From positions 1-64,000 of the forward strand of contig CAKTPI010000007.1 in NCBI GenBank assembly GCA_934591635.1: a DNA stretch of 64,000 nt, read 5' to 3'. Under the pieces are notes generated by a model. That model searched no databases and was not told the origin of the DNA. It worked only from the letters and a program-made list of their open reading frames with translations. Positions 42,605 to 52,670 of this stretch are shown here, piece by piece. The stretch's first letter is position 1; each line of letters starts with the position of its first letter. The stretch comes from an uncultured Oscillospiraceae bacterium. GTDB lineage: Bacteria > Bacillota > Clostridia > Oscillospirales > Oscillospiraceae. A program made the translations under genes and the position numbers.

Positions 42605-43999
42605 TTAATGCTCCGCCTCCCGCGCCGGTTCAAAAATATCATCCCGTGTAATGTTTTTTGCCCACGCACCGCTGCGGTAGTGACGGATGACCCATGGCCA
42701 TTTCACAAATTCGTCAGTGCAAAGCAGGAAATATACCCACAATACTGGAAGTTTCAGAACAAATGCCGCAAAAAATCCTAACGGCACCGCGTAACACCAC
42801 ATGTCAATGGTATCACAAATCAAACCGAACCGGGTATCCCCGCCGGCACGGAAAACGCCGGCAATCAGGGAGGTATTCACAGCGCTGCCCATAATGTAAT
42901 AGGAATTGATCCAAAGCATAACCTTAAGATAGCCCATAGCAGTATCCGACAGGCTGGTGGACGCAAAGCGCACCACCAGTGGAATGGTGGCAATCAGAAT
43001 GACGCCGCCGACAGCACCTGCCAGTACTGTCATCTTCATCACTTCGGATGCATACCTCTTTGCCTTCTCCAAATTGCCGGTGCCCATCACATTGCCAAGC
43101 AGGATGCCGCCTGCGGCCGCCACGGCGAAGCAGAAGGTTGTTGTGAGATTGCGGATGACCACCACAATAGAATTTGCCGCCACAGCATCATTGCCCAAAT
43201 GGCCCAGAATCACCGAATACATAGAAAAGGCCACGCCCCAGGACACATCATTTCCCAATGCCGGGAGCGCCAAACGGATAAAGTCACCGGTGAGCACCTT
43301 ATTCTTCCGGAACATCTCCAGGACATTCAGCTTTACGTCCTTGGAAAGGTCCGACACCACCACAAAGCCCAGCAGCTCCACAAAGCGGGAAGAAGCCGTT
43401 GCAATGGCCACGCCGGTGGCCCCCAGCTTCGGTGCACCGCACAGGCCGAAAATAAACACCGCGTTGAGGGCAATATTCAGGAAAAAGGTGATGATATTCA
43501 TCACCAGGCAGACCGTCACCCGCCCAATGCTCCGCAGCACCGCCGCGTATATCTCTATAATGCCCCAACACAGATAGGTTATTCCCATCACTCGCAGATA
43601 GTCCGCGCCGATGGCGATCAGCTGCTCATCCTTCGTAAATACCTGCATCAGCAGACGCGGGGCAAAAAACGCCATTACCGCAAACAGTGCCGAGGCCGCC
43701 ATGGAGAAGCGCAGTGCAATACCCTCTACCGCCTGAATCGCCCGAAAATCCTTCTTGCCGTAATACTGGGCACACAAAAGCGTCGCGCCCGTACCCAAGC
43801 CGTAGAAAACACTGCCCAGGACACTGGCATAATTGGCCGCCAGGGACACGGCGGAAATAGAGGACTGGCCCACATAGTTGAGCATCACCACGTCCGAGGA
43901 GCTAACCGCAGCATTCAGCAGGTTCTGAATCACCAGGGGAATCAACAGCTTGTACATCTGCGAACGAAATCCTTCGTCCAGTCTGTTTATTCTCTTCAT
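42605..43999 (-). CDS. MATE family efflux transporter
   Basis: 464 residues, 12 membrane segments in two MatE halves (first half begins LLIPLVIQNLLNAAVSSSDVVML; typical YFLGTGATLLCAQYYG-like loop after TM2). Sodium- or proton-coupled export of drugs or metabolites across the cytoplasmic membrane. It begins 15 bases after uvrB, so probably last gene of radC-uvrB-MATE. Confidence 0.9.
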   Translation of the reverse strand: MKRINRLDEGFRSQMYKLLIPLVIQNLLNAAVSSSDVVMLNYVGQSSISAVSLAANYASVLGSVFYGLGTGATLLCAQYYGKKDFRAIQAVEGIALRFSMAASALFAVMAFFAPRLLMQVFTKDEQLIAIGADYLRVMGITYLCWGIIEIYAAVLRSIGRVTVCLVMNIITFFLNIALNAVFIFGLCGAPKLGATGVAIATASSRFVELLGFVVVSDLSKDVKLNVLEMFRKNKVLTGDFIRLALPALGNDVSWGVAFSMYSVILGHLGNDAVAANSIVVVIRNLTTTFCFAVAAAGGILLGNVMGTGNLEKAKRYASEVMKMTVLAGAVGGVILIATIPLVVRFASTSLSDTAMGYLKVMLWINSYYIMGSAVNTSLIAGVFRAGGDTRFGLICDTIDMWCYAVPLGFFAAFVLKLPVLWVYFLLCTDEFVKWPWVIRHYRSGAWAKNITRDDIFEPAREAEH

Positions 44000-44014
44000 A
44001 CTTACCTCTTTTCA

Positions 44015-45982
44015 TCAAGTTCCGTTGCCGCGCAGCTCAATGATCTGGTCACGCAGAACGGCGGCATACTCGTATTCCATCATCTTGGCCGCCTCCTTCA
44101 TTTGCTTCTCCAGGCGGGCAATTTCTTTCTCCTTTTCGGCCCTCGTCATCTTCACGCCGGTTCTGCCCTTCCGCTCCGCCGTGGGAGAGGAAATTTCGAT
44201 CAGATCGCGCACGGATTTAATGACTGTCTTGGGCACGATGCCATGGGCCTCATTGTAGCTGTTCTGGATATCCCGGCGGCGGGCCGTTTCGTCCAGGGCA
44301 AGCCGCATGGAGGGCGTTACCGTGTCAGCGTACATAATCACCTTTCCCTCCGCATTTCTGGCGGCACGGCCAATGGTCTGAATCAGGCTGGTTTCGCTGC
44401 GCAGGAAGCCCTCCTTATCCGCATCCAGGATGGCAACCAGGCTCACCTCCGGCAAATCCAATCCTTCCCGCAGGAGGTTAATACCCACCAGCACATCGAA
44501 CTTGGCCATGCGCAAATCCCGGATGATCTCCATTCGCTCCATTGCACCGATATCCGAGTGCATATAGCGCACCTTAATCCCCGCCTTGGTCAGGTACACC
44601 GTCAGATCCTCTGCCATTTTCTTGGTCAGGGTCGTCACCAGCACCCGCTCCTGCCGTGCGGTACGGGCATTGATCTCACCGATCAGATCATCAATCTGGC
44701 CCTCGATGGGGCGCACCTCTACCATCGGATCCAGCAGGCCCGTGGGCCGAATCACCTGCTCCACGATCTGGCCGGAACGGCTGCGTTCATACTCCCCCGG
44801 GGTTGCGGAAACATAGATAACCTGATTGATTTTCTGGTCAAATTCCCCAAAATTCAGGGGGCGGTTATCATAGGCTGAGGGAAGCCGGAAGCCATAATTG
44901 ACCAAAGAATCCTTCCGGCTGCGGTCACCGGCATACATAGCGCGGCACTGGGGCAGCGTCACATGGCTTTCATCAATGAACATCAGGAAATCCTTGGGGA
45001 AATAATCCAGGAGGGTGGTCGGCGGGGTACCGGCCGCCCGGCCCTGAATCACCCGGGAGTAGTTCTCAATGCCGTTGCAGAAGCCGATTTCCGTCAGCAT
45101 TTCCAGGTCATACGCTGTGCGTTGGGCAATTCGCTGGGCTTCAATCAGCTTGTTATTGTCCCGGAAAAACTGCACCTGCTGGTCACATTCCTTCTGAATT
45201 TCCAGCATGGCCCGCTGCAATTTCTCTTTTGATGCCACATAATGGCTGGCCGGATAAATTGCCACATGATCTACGTATCGCTCGGTCATTCCGGAAACGG
45301 CATTGATTTCGCTGATGCGGTCAATTTCATCTCCAAAGAACTCCACTCGGATTGCTCTTCCGGACCAATAGGCGGGGTAAACCTCCAGCGTATCCCCTCG
45401 CACCCGGAACTTATTACGGGAAAAATCCAGGTCGTTACGCTCATAGCGGATCTCCGTCAGCTTTTTCAGGATATCATCCAGCGGATGCTCCTGCCCAACC
45501 CGCAAAGATACCACCATGCTCTTGTAATCGATAGGGTCACCCAAACCATACAGGCAGCTGACTGAGGCCACCACAATTACATCCCGCCGCTCAAACAGAG
45601 CAGAAGTGGCCGAGTGGCGCAGGCGGTCAATTTCCTCATTGACAGCTGAGTCCTTTTCAATATAGGTATCCGTATGGGCGATATATGCCTCCGGCTGGTA
45701 GTAATCATAATAGGAGACGAAGTACTCAACCGCATTTTCCGGGAAGAATTCCCGGAATTCTGAGCACAGCTGGGCGGCCAGCGTCTTATTATGGGCAAGC
45801 ACCAGCGTGGGGCGGTTGAGCTTTGCAATCACCGAGGCCATGGTGAAGGTCTTGCCGGAGCCGGTCACACCCAGCAGCGTCTGCTCCCGGAGGCCCAGGT
45901 CAACGCCTTTGGCCAACGCCTCGATTGCCTCCGGCTGATCGCCGGATGGCCGGTATTCCGACACCAGCTTGAATTTTTCCAT
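44015..45982 (-). CDS. uvrB: Excinuclease ABC subunit B
   Basis: 655 residues. Walker [10 protein letters not shown] near 40, the beta-hairpin YYQPEAYI near 93, DESH in FIDESHV near 335, helicase motif [11 protein letters not shown] near 540, and a C-terminal UVR domain ([21 protein letters not shown]). Damage verification and loading of UvrC in nucleotide excision repair. It starts 1 base after radC. Confidence 0.96.
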   Translation of the reverse strand: MEKFKLVSEYRPSGDQPEAIEALAKGVDLGLREQTLLGVTGSGKTFTMASVIAKLNRPTLVLAHNKTLAAQLCSEFREFFPENAVEYFVSYYDYYQPEAYIAHTDTYIEKDSAVNEEIDRLRHSATSALFERRDVIVVASVSCLYGLGDPIDYKSMVVSLRVGQEHPLDDILKKLTEIRYERNDLDFSRNKFRVRGDTLEVYPAYWSGRAIRVEFFGDEIDRISEINAVSGMTERYVDHVAIYPASHYVASKEKLQRAMLEIQKECDQQVQFFRDNNKLIEAQRIAQRTAYDLEMLTEIGFCNGIENYSRVIQGRAAGTPPTTLLDYFPKDFLMFIDESHVTLPQCRAMYAGDRSRKDSLVNYGFRLPSAYDNRPLNFGEFDQKINQVIYVSATPGEYERSRSGQIVEQVIRPTGLLDPMVEVRPIEGQIDDLIGEINARTARQERVLVTTLTKKMAEDLTVYLTKAGIKVRYMHSDIGAMERMEIIRDLRMAKFDVLVGINLLREGLDLPEVSLVAILDADKEGFLRSETSLIQTIGRAARNAEGKVIMYADTVTPSMRLALDETARRRDIQNSYNEAHGIVPKTVIKSVRDLIEISSPTAERKGRTGVKMTRAEKEKEIARLEKQMKEAAKMMEYEYAAVLRDQIIELRGNGT

Positions 45983-45983
45983 A

Positions 45984-46673
45984 TTATTCCTCCCGATCCG
46001 CAGTCAGATACCCGGACTGCATCAACGATACATAATCATCATCACAAATCACCAGGTGATCGATCAACTGCACCTCCACCGCCTGGAGTGCTGCCGCCAC
46101 ATTCACGGTGGTGTGGACATCCGCATAGGAGGGAATCGCCATACCGCCGGGATGATTATGGGCCAGCACCACGCTGGATGCATTGACGCTCAACGCCGTT
46201 TCCACAATCCGGCGGATGGAAATGCCCGTGGAATTCACATCTCCCTCCCCCAGCTTTCTGCATGCAAGGAGCTTGCATTTGGCGTCCAGGCAAAGCATGT
46301 ATACCATCTCCACATTCTGCCCAAAGAAATAGGGCTGGAGATATTCCGCACAGCTTTCCAGAGTTGGGAGCACCTTTACCTTCGCTGTCCGGTTCTTGAG
46401 ATACACCCTCCCCACCTGGGTCACCAGGCGCAGAAATACAGCTGAACTCTCCCCCACCCCTTCCACCTTGCAAAGCTCCTCTACCGGTGCTTCCAGCACC
46501 TGGGAGAGAGAACCGAAGCGATCCAGCAGCCGGTGGGCAATGGGATTGGTATCCTGGCGGGCAATGGTGTAAAAGAGCAGCAGCTCTAGAACCTGAATAT
46601 CGGTGAAGTGATCCAGCCCCTCCTCCCAGAAGCGCTGGCGCAGTCTTTTCCTGTGTCCATCATGTAGTGGCAT
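45984..46673 (-). CDS. radC: RadC family JAB-domain protein
   Basis: 229 residues. N-terminal helix-hairpin-helix (about 50-70) and the JAB/MPN domain with metal motif LAHNHPGG...PSYADV (His-x-His and Asp). The family was linked to DNA repair but its reaction is unproven. Coupled to uvrB. Confidence 0.92.
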   Translation of the reverse strand: MPLHDGHRKRLRQRFWEEGLDHFTDIQVLELLLFYTIARQDTNPIAHRLLDRFGSLSQVLEAPVEELCKVEGVGESSAVFLRLVTQVGRVYLKNRTAKVKVLPTLESCAEYLQPYFFGQNVEMVYMLCLDAKCKLLACRKLGEGDVNSTGISIRRIVETALSVNASSVVLAHNHPGGMAIPSYADVHTTVNVAAALQAVEVQLIDHLVICDDDYVSLMQSGYLTADREE

Positions 46674-46705
46674 CGATTTTCACCTCAACATAAGAATGTT
46701 TGCCC

Positions 46706-46734
46706 TTGCTATTTTTGTTTGCATCCGTTAGAAT
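46706..46734 (+). promoter_or_regulatory. Promoter of the kinase-like gene
   Basis: TTGCTA at 46706-46711, 17-bp spacer, TAGAAT at 46729-46734. Confidence 0.55.
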
Positions 46735-46808
46735 ATAGAAAACGTCGAAACACGCCGGGAAAGTTTTCCCGCTTTCTGCACATCCTATCGTTGTCAGGAG
46801 GATTCCCC

Positions 46809-47843
46809 ATGGAACAAAGGATAGAAGAATTTGAAGTGCTGGATCTGGTTCCCCGTCCTGCTTTTTGTATCAGGGATAATACCATTACCCGGCTGAACAC
46901 CCCGGCGCGCAGGCTCTTTTTGCGGGAAGGTCTATCGCTGGATTCGCTTCTGGAATCCGGCATGGAGGACTATCGCCGTTTCTCCGGCGGAATGCTCTAT
47001 CTGACACTTGTCATCCACGGGCAGCACTTCGGTGCATCCGTCGTGCGCGCCAATGAGGAGGATATTTTTACACTGGATCAGCAATTTAACAGCGATGAAT
47101 TGCAGGTGCTGGCTCTGGCCGCCAGAGAACTGCGCGGGCCGCTGACCAATGCCATGCTGGCCGCCCAGCACTTGCAGGATGCAGATATCCCTGCCGGGCA
47201 GCTCAACCGGAGCCTTTACCAGCTGCTGCGCATCATTGGAAATATGTCCGATGCCTCCGGGATCAGTCCCGCCTTCTACCCGGAAAGACAGGATGTCACC
47301 GCTGTTTTCCGGGAAATCGCAGAAAAGGCCATTCAGCTCTCCAGCGAAACACGCATCCATATCACCTATCAAGGGCCGGAAGAAACCTGCCTCTGCTGCC
47401 TGGATCGACAGTTGATGGAGCGGGCCATGCTGAACATGGTATCCAATGCGCTGAAATTCACCCCTGCAGGGGGCACCGTTCAACTCCACCTGCATCGGAA
47501 CGGGACACAATTCCGCTTCTGCGTCACTGACTCCGGCTGCGGCATCTCCCCCCAGGAGCAGGCAACCCTGTTTTCCCGCTATCTGCGGGAGCCTTCCATT
47601 GAAGACACCCGGCACGGTATTGGCCTGGGCATGCTGCTGATCCGCAACACCGCCGCCCGGCATCAGGGAGCCGTCCTGGTGGATCACCCCCAGGGAGGCG
47701 GCACCCGGGTGACCATCACGTTTTCCTCCGTACCGGCAAGCAGCGGGAAGCTGCACAGTGAAATCCTGCTGGCGGACTACGCCGGGGAACAGGATCACGC
47801 GCTGATTGAACTCTCGGAATTTCTGCCAGCCAGCTTCTATTAA
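46809..47843 (+). CDS. Histidine-kinase-like ATPase lacking the phospho-acceptor His
   Basis: 344 residues, no membrane segment. PAS-like N-terminus (about 5-80), a dimerisation-helix region 95-160 and a HATPase domain with N box MVSNALKFTPAGG, G1 DSGCGIS and G2 GIGLGM. At the H-box the usual HELRxPL reads RELRGPL, with Arg106 where the His should be. Autophosphorylation on that site is therefore not possible. No response regulator is adjacent. It may be a pseudokinase or sensor. AGGAGG precedes the ATG at 46809. Confidence 0.8.
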   Translation: MEQRIEEFEVLDLVPRPAFCIRDNTITRLNTPARRLFLREGLSLDSLLESGMEDYRRFSGGMLYLTLVIHGQHFGASVVRANEEDIFTLDQQFNSDELQVLALAARELRGPLTNAMLAAQHLQDADIPAGQLNRSLYQLLRIIGNMSDASGISPAFYPERQDVTAVFREIAEKAIQLSSETRIHITYQGPEETCLCCLDRQLMERAMLNMVSNALKFTPAGGTVQLHLHRNGTQFRFCVTDSGCGISPQEQATLFSRYLREPSIEDTRHGIGLGMLLIRNTAARHQGAVLVDHPQGGGTRVTITFSSVPASSGKLHSEILLADYAGEQDHALIELSEFLPASFY

Positions 47844-47851
47844 TAATCCCC

Positions 47852-47886
47852 CCTGCCGGACAGACCGTCCGGCAGGATTTCTTTTT
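47852..47886 (+). terminator. Terminator of the kinase-like gene
   Basis: CCTGCCGGAC/GTCCGGCAGG stem with AGACC loop then ATTTCTTTTT. Confidence 0.85.
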
Positions 47887-50707
47887 ACAGGTACTTCTTC
47901 AGGTAAGCACCGGTGAAGCTGCCCTCGGTCGACGCAATCTCCTCGGGCGTTCCGGCCGCCACCAACGTACCGCCGCCATCGCCGCCTTCCGGCCCCAGGT
48001 CAATTACATAGTCCGCCGTTTTAATCACGTCCAGATTGTGCTCAATCACCAGCACCGTATTCCCCGCGTCAACCAAACGCTGCAAGACCTCAATGAGCTT
48101 GTGAACATCCGCCGCATGCAAACCGGTGGTGGGTTCATCCAGAATATAAATGGTTTTGCCGGTAGATACCCGGGACAGCTCCGTCGCCAGCTTCACCCGC
48201 TGAGCCTCGCCGCCGGAGAGGGTCGTACTGGACTGCCCCAGCTTGACATAGCCAAGGCCCACTTCCTGGAGCATCTGTGCTTTCTTCCGGAGCTTCGGCA
48301 GATTTTCGAAGAAATCCACAGCTTCCTCTGCCGTCATATCCAGAACCTGAGAAATGTTCTTGCCCTTATACTGCACCTCCAGGGTTTCCCGGTTATAGCG
48401 GGAACCATGGCAGACCTCGCAGGGGACGTATACATCTGCAAGGAAATGCATTTCAATTTTCACCAAACCATCGCCGCTGCAAGCCTCGCAGCGGCCGCCC
48501 TTCACATTGAAGCTGAAACGACCCGGGCCATAGCCGCGCATTTTTGCATCCGCCGTAGATGCAAACAAATCCCGGATATCGTTAAACAGTCCGGTATAAG
48601 TTGCTGGGTTGGAACGGGGGGTTCTGCCAATGGGGCTCTGGTCAATGTCGATCACCTTATCCAGGTTTTCCAGGCCCTCAATACACCGGCAGGCACCGGG
48701 GCGGGTGCGGGCATGATTCAGCTTTGCAAGAAGAGTTTTATTCAGCACCTCGTTTACCAGGCTGGATTTTCCGGAACCGGACACACCGGTAACACAGGTA
48801 AAGGTTCCAAGGGGAATCTCCACGTCCAAATCCTTCAGATTGTTCTCGCAGGCCCCCCGGACGATCAGTTTTTTCCCGTTGCCCGGTCTGCGGGTAGTGG
48901 GAACCGGGATTTTCTTCACACCGGACAAGTATTGCCCAGTGATGGACTGGGGGCAATTCAGAATGTCCTGCAGTGTTCCGGCGGCAACGATCCGGCCGCC
49001 GTGGCTGCCTGCCCCAGGGCCTACATCCACCAGATAGTCCGCTGCCCGCATGGTATCCTCGTCATGTTCCACCACGATTAGAGTGTTGCCTAAATCCCGC
49101 AGATGCATCAGCGTTGCCAGCAGCTTATCGTTATCCCGCTGGTGCAGGCCGATGGAGGGCTCGTCCAGAATATACAGCACCCCCATCAGGGAAGAACCGA
49201 TTTGAGTTGCCAGCCGGATGCGCTGGCTTTCGCCGCCGGAGAGTGTACCGGCAGCCCGGCTGAGGGTCAGGTAGCCCAGCCCCACATCCAGCAGAAATTG
49301 CAGCCGGGACTTGATTTCCTTCACAATCTGCTCCGCTACCAGCGCCATGTTTCCCTCCAGGTGAAGGTTTTCCATGAAGTCCAGTTCCTTGCGGATGCTC
49401 ATATCGCAAAAATCCATAATGCCGATTCCGCCCACAGTCACCGCCTGGGCAATGGCCGAAAGGCGCTTGCCATGGCAGGTCGGGCAGGGGGCCGTGGACA
49501 TGCATTCCTCCAGCTCCTTGCGGGCCGCATCGGATTGGGTCTCTTTATAACGGCGGGAAATGTTATTGAGAATGCCCTCAAACGGCTGCTCCAGCACGCC
49601 CATACCGTTGCCACGGTTATAGGTCATGCGCAGCTTCTCCCCCTTGGTACCGTAAAGGATGATATCCATTACGTCTTTGGGAAGCTCCTTCACCGGGACA
49701 GTCAAAGAAAAGTGATATTTTTGCGCCAGCGCCTCAAAATACATCCGGAAAATGGAATCCGTCCGGGCGCTCTGCCAGCCGGAAGCCTGGATCGCACCAT
49801 CAAAAATGGACTTCTCCCGATCCGGAATCACCAGATCTTCATCCGCAATCAGCTGGAAGCCCAAGCCGGTACAGCTGGGGCAGGCACCAGCAGGATTATT
49901 GAAGGAGAACATCCGGGGCTCCAGCTCCGGCATGCTGATGCCGCAGTCTTCACAGGCATAATTCTGGGAAAAGGTCAGTTCCTCTTCCTGCCCGGGGATG
50001 GAGATCGTCACCAGGCCGCCGGAATGGGCACAAGCTGTTTCAACAGAGTCCGTCAGGCGGCGGCGAATGCCCTCCTTCAGCACCAGCCGATCCACGATCA
50101 GCTCAATGGTGTGCTTTTTGTTCTTCTCCGGCTTCAATTCCTCGGTCAGGTCATACTGGATGCCGTCCAGCCGCAGTCGGGCAAAGCCCTGCTTGCGGGC
50201 ATTTTCAAAAATCTTCTGGTGCTCGCCTTTTTTGCCGCGCACCACCGGAGAAAGGATCAAAAATCGGGTTCCCTCCCCCAGGGCCTCTACCCGATCAACA
50301 ATTTGGTCAATGGTCTGCCGGCGGATTTCTCTTCCGCACTTCGGGCAGTGGGGCACGCCGGTTCTCGCCCACAGCAGGCGAAGATAATCATAGATTTCCG
50401 TCACCGTGCCAACGGTGGAGCGGGGGCTCTTGGAGGTCGTCTTCTGGTCGATGGAAATGGCCGGGGACAGGCCATCGATGGAGTCCACATCCGGCTTATC
50501 CATCTGTCCGAGGAATTGCCGGGCATAGGAGCTGAGGCTCTCCACATAACGGCGCTGCCCCTCAGCATAGATCGTATCAAAGGCAAGGCTGGATTTACCG
50601 GAACCGCTCAGCCCGGTAAACACCACCAGTTTATCCCTGGGAATGGTGAGATTGACATTTTTCAGGTTGTTTTCTCTGGCTCCCTGAATTACGATTTTAT
50701 CATTCAT
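47885..50707 (-). CDS. uvrA: Excinuclease ABC subunit A
   Basis: 940 residues. Two ABC ATPase modules (Walker [20 protein letters not shown] near 32 and [15 protein letters not shown] near 640; both signature motifs [10 protein letters not shown] and [10 protein letters not shown]), and zinc fingers including CPKCG near 123 and CEACSGDG...CEVCHG near 740. Damage recognition in nucleotide excision repair. The open frame starts at 50833, but homology begins at the ATG 50705-50707 behind GGGAG. Confidence 0.96.
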   Translation of the reverse strand: MNDKIVIQGARENNLKNVNLTIPRDKLVVFTGLSGSGKSSLAFDTIYAEGQRRYVESLSSYARQFLGQMDKPDVDSIDGLSPAISIDQKTTSKSPRSTVGTVTEIYDYLRLLWARTGVPHCPKCGREIRRQTIDQIVDRVEALGEGTRFLILSPVVRGKKGEHQKIFENARKQGFARLRLDGIQYDLTEELKPEKNKKHTIELIVDRLVLKEGIRRRLTDSVETACAHSGGLVTISIPGQEEELTFSQNYACEDCGISMPELEPRMFSFNNPAGACPSCTGLGFQLIADEDLVIPDREKSIFDGAIQASGWQSARTDSIFRMYFEALAQKYHFSLTVPVKELPKDVMDIILYGTKGEKLRMTYNRGNGMGVLEQPFEGILNNISRRYKETQSDAARKELEECMSTAPCPTCHGKRLSAIAQAVTVGGIGIMDFCDMSIRKELDFMENLHLEGNMALVAEQIVKEIKSRLQFLLDVGLGYLTLSRAAGTLSGGESQRIRLATQIGSSLMGVLYILDEPSIGLHQRDNDKLLATLMHLRDLGNTLIVVEHDEDTMRAADYLVDVGPGAGSHGGRIVAAGTLQDILNCPQSITGQYLSGVKKIPVPTTRRPGNGKKLIVRGACENNLKDLDVEIPLGTFTCVTGVSGSGKSSLVNEVLNKTLLAKLNHARTRPGACRCIEGLENLDKVIDIDQSPIGRTPRSNPATYTGLFNDIRDLFASTADAKMRGYGPGRFSFNVKGGRCEACSGDGLVKIEMHFLADVYVPCEVCHGSRYNRETLEVQYKGKNISQVLDMTAEEAVDFFENLPKLRKKAQMLQEVGLGYVKLGQSSTTLSGGEAQRVKLATELSRVSTGKTIYILDEPTTGLHAADVHKLIEVLQRLVDAGNTVLVIEHNLDVIKTADYVIDLGPEGGDGGGTLVAAGTPEEIASTEGSFTGAYLKKYL

Positions 50708-50740
50708 GCTCTTTACTCCCGCATCAAAATTGCTCTTTTT

Positions 50741-50769
50741 ATTATAACATACTTTAACGTATCCTACAA
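50741..50769 (-). promoter_or_regulatory. Promoter of uvrA
   Basis: Minus strand TTGTAG (50764-50769), 17-bp spacer, TATAAT (50741-50746), 34 bases before the ATG. I see no clear LexA box. Confidence 0.6.
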
Positions 50770-50922
50770 GTATTTTCTCAAACATAATTTCGTTTTCTGC
50801 AATTTGGCAGAGGGTCGTTCTCTCCGCAAACATTTTTCTCCGATTGATTCGATTTTGGCGGTTTATACAAGAAGTGTCTGAATTGTAAACTTTTTTCAGC
50901 GGTATTTTTATTTACGCCCTTA

Positions 50923-50952
50923 TTGCTTTTTCTCGCCGGATGGTGATATAAT
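50923..50952 (+). promoter_or_regulatory. Promoter of prs
   Basis: TTGCTT at 50923-50928, 18-bp spacer, extended -10 TGATATAAT ending at 50952. Confidence 0.6.
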
Positions 50953-51016
50953 GAATTTGTCAAATGCCCTCCGCTCTGCGGACGGCAGAAAAAGAAAAAA
51001 GCGAGGTATTTCTTCG

Positions 51017-51982
51017 ATGACAGCTTACGGAGATAACATCAAAATCTTCTCTGGCAATTCCAATCCCGAATTTGCCAAAACGATCTGTAAGGCTCTGAGT
51101 GTCCCCCTGGGGCAGGCAGATGTCAAGACCTTCGCTGACGGTGAAGTCTCTGTTTCCCTGAACGAGACCGTCCGCGGCGCTGATGTTTTCCTGGTACAGT
51201 CCACCTGCAAGCCCGTAAATGACCGTCTGATGGAGCTGCTGGTAATGACCGATGCATGCCGCCGCGCCTCCGCCGGCCGGATTACTGCCGTCATTCCCTA
51301 CTTTGGCTATGCCCGTCAGGATCGTAAAGCCAAGAGCCGTGACCCCATCTCCGCCAAGCTGGTTGCAAACATGATCACCGCCTCCGGTGCCGACCGGGTG
51401 TTGACCATGGATCTGCACGCCGCCCAGATTCAGGGCTTCTTTGATATCCCTCTGGATCACCTGCTGGGCAACCCCTCCTTTGTTGACTACTACCTGAAGA
51501 AATTCCCCGAAGACGCATATGACCACTCCGAGTTTGTGGTTGTCTCCCCTGATGTTGGTTCCGTCAGCCGCGCCCGTACCTTTGCTCAGAAGGTTCACAT
51601 GAGCCTGGCAATTGTGGATAAACGCCGTCAGAAGGCCAACGTGTGCGAAGTAATGAACGTCATCGGCGATGTGCGGGGCAAGACCTGCATTATGTACGAT
51701 GACATGGTGGATACCGCTGGTTCTCTGTGCAACGCAGCCAAGGCACTGGTAGAGGTAGGCGGAGCCAAAGCGGTGTATGCCTGCGCTACCCACGGCGTAC
51801 TGTCCGGCCCTGCTTATGAGCGCATCGAAGAGAGTCCCATTGAGGAGATTGTGTTCCTGAACACCATTCCTCAGGTTGGAAATACCCCCAGCGGAAAGAT
51901 CAAATTTCTGGATGTTGCCCCTGTATTTGCCCGTGCCATTGAGCATGTCCATGGCGGTACCTCCATTGCCGACCTGTTCTGA
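51017..51982 (+). CDS. prs: Ribose-phosphate pyrophosphokinase
   Basis: 321 residues. PRPP synthetase landmarks: FADGEVSVSLNETVRG, DLHAAQIQGFFDIP (metal/ATP) and the PRPP-binding CIMYDDMVDTAGSL. Makes PRPP from ribose-5-phosphate and ATP for purine, pyrimidine and NAD synthesis. An earlier in-frame ATG at 50951 overlaps the promoter -10, so the start is 51017. Followed 3 bases later by pth. Confidence 0.95.
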   Translation: MTAYGDNIKIFSGNSNPEFAKTICKALSVPLGQADVKTFADGEVSVSLNETVRGADVFLVQSTCKPVNDRLMELLVMTDACRRASAGRITAVIPYFGYARQDRKAKSRDPISAKLVANMITASGADRVLTMDLHAAQIQGFFDIPLDHLLGNPSFVDYYLKKFPEDAYDHSEFVVVSPDVGSVSRARTFAQKVHMSLAIVDKRRQKANVCEVMNVIGDVRGKTCIMYDDMVDTAGSLCNAAKALVEVGGAKAVYACATHGVLSGPAYERIEESPIEEIVFLNTIPQVGNTPSGKIKFLDVAPVFARAIEHVHGGTSIADLF

Positions 51983-51985
51983 GTC

Positions 51986-52579
51986 GTGTTTGGAGCAAGC
52001 AAAGAAAGCTGGCTGATCGTCGGCTTGGGGAACCCCGGAAAAGAATACGAACGCACCCGGCACAACACCGGCTTCCGCGCCATTGATATTCTTGCGGACA
52101 AGCTGGGCTGCAAAATCGACAAAGCAAAGTTTCAGGGGCTTTACGGCCAGGCAGCTTACAGCGGCGCCAAGCTTTTTCTTCTGAAGCCCCAGACCTATAT
52201 GAACCTGTCCGGCCGGTCTGTCGTGCAGTTGAGCGCCTACTACGGCATCCCGCCCCAGCGGATCATTGTGCTGTTCGATGACATTTCCCTGGCCCCGGGG
52301 CGGCTGCGGATTCGCGGTGACGGCTCCGCCGGTGGGCATAACGGCATCAAATCCATCATTGCCGAGTTGGGAAGTCAGGACTTCCCACGAGTGAAGATCG
52401 GTGTCGGCGCAAAGCCTAATCCGGAATTTGACCTGGCAGACTGGGTCTTATCCAGCTTCAGCGCCAAGGAAGAGAAGGATTTGACCTTTGCACTGGAAAA
52501 TGCAGCGGATGCCGCTCTGGTTATTGTGGAAAAGGGCGTTTCCGAGGCTGCCAACAAGTTCAACGGAAGCCATCCGTAA
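51986..52579 (+). CDS. pth: Peptidyl-tRNA hydrolase
   Basis: 197 residues with GLGNPGKEYERTRHNTGF (catalytic His), LLKPQTYMNLSG and FDDISLAPGRLRIRGDGSAGGHNGIKS. Recycles peptidyl-tRNA. GTG start 3 bases after the prs stop; no nearby ATG fits homology. Operon prs-pth, conserved in Firmicutes with mfd downstream. Confidence 0.94.
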   Translation: MFGASKESWLIVGLGNPGKEYERTRHNTGFRAIDILADKLGCKIDKAKFQGLYGQAAYSGAKLFLLKPQTYMNLSGRSVVQLSAYYGIPPQRIIVLFDDISLAPGRLRIRGDGSAGGHNGIKSIIAELGSQDFPRVKIGVGAKPNPEFDLADWVLSSFSAKEEKDLTFALENAADAALVIVEKGVSEAANKFNGSHP

Positions 52580-52608
52580 TTTTAAAGCCATATCCCGCAC
52601 ATAAAAAA

Positions 52609-52641
52609 CGGAAAGTGGAGATTATTCCACTTTCCGCTTTT
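52609..52641 (+). terminator. Terminator between pth and mfd
   Basis: CGGAAAGTGGA/TCCACTTTCCG stem, then CTTTTCC. Weakish T-run, so some readthrough into mfd is plausible. Confidence 0.65.
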
Positions 52642-52670
52642 CCGCGTGGAGTTCATTTTGAGGCACGAAT

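Noticed and set aside
46680-46700. LexA-like box before radC-uvrB (AACAT-TCTT-ATGTT)
   Set aside because: Does not match the Firmicutes GAAC-N4-GTTC consensus in half-site sequence.
49103-50881. 592-codon open frame antisense to uvrA
   Set aside because: Shadow of uvrA; no recognisable domain or ribosome site.
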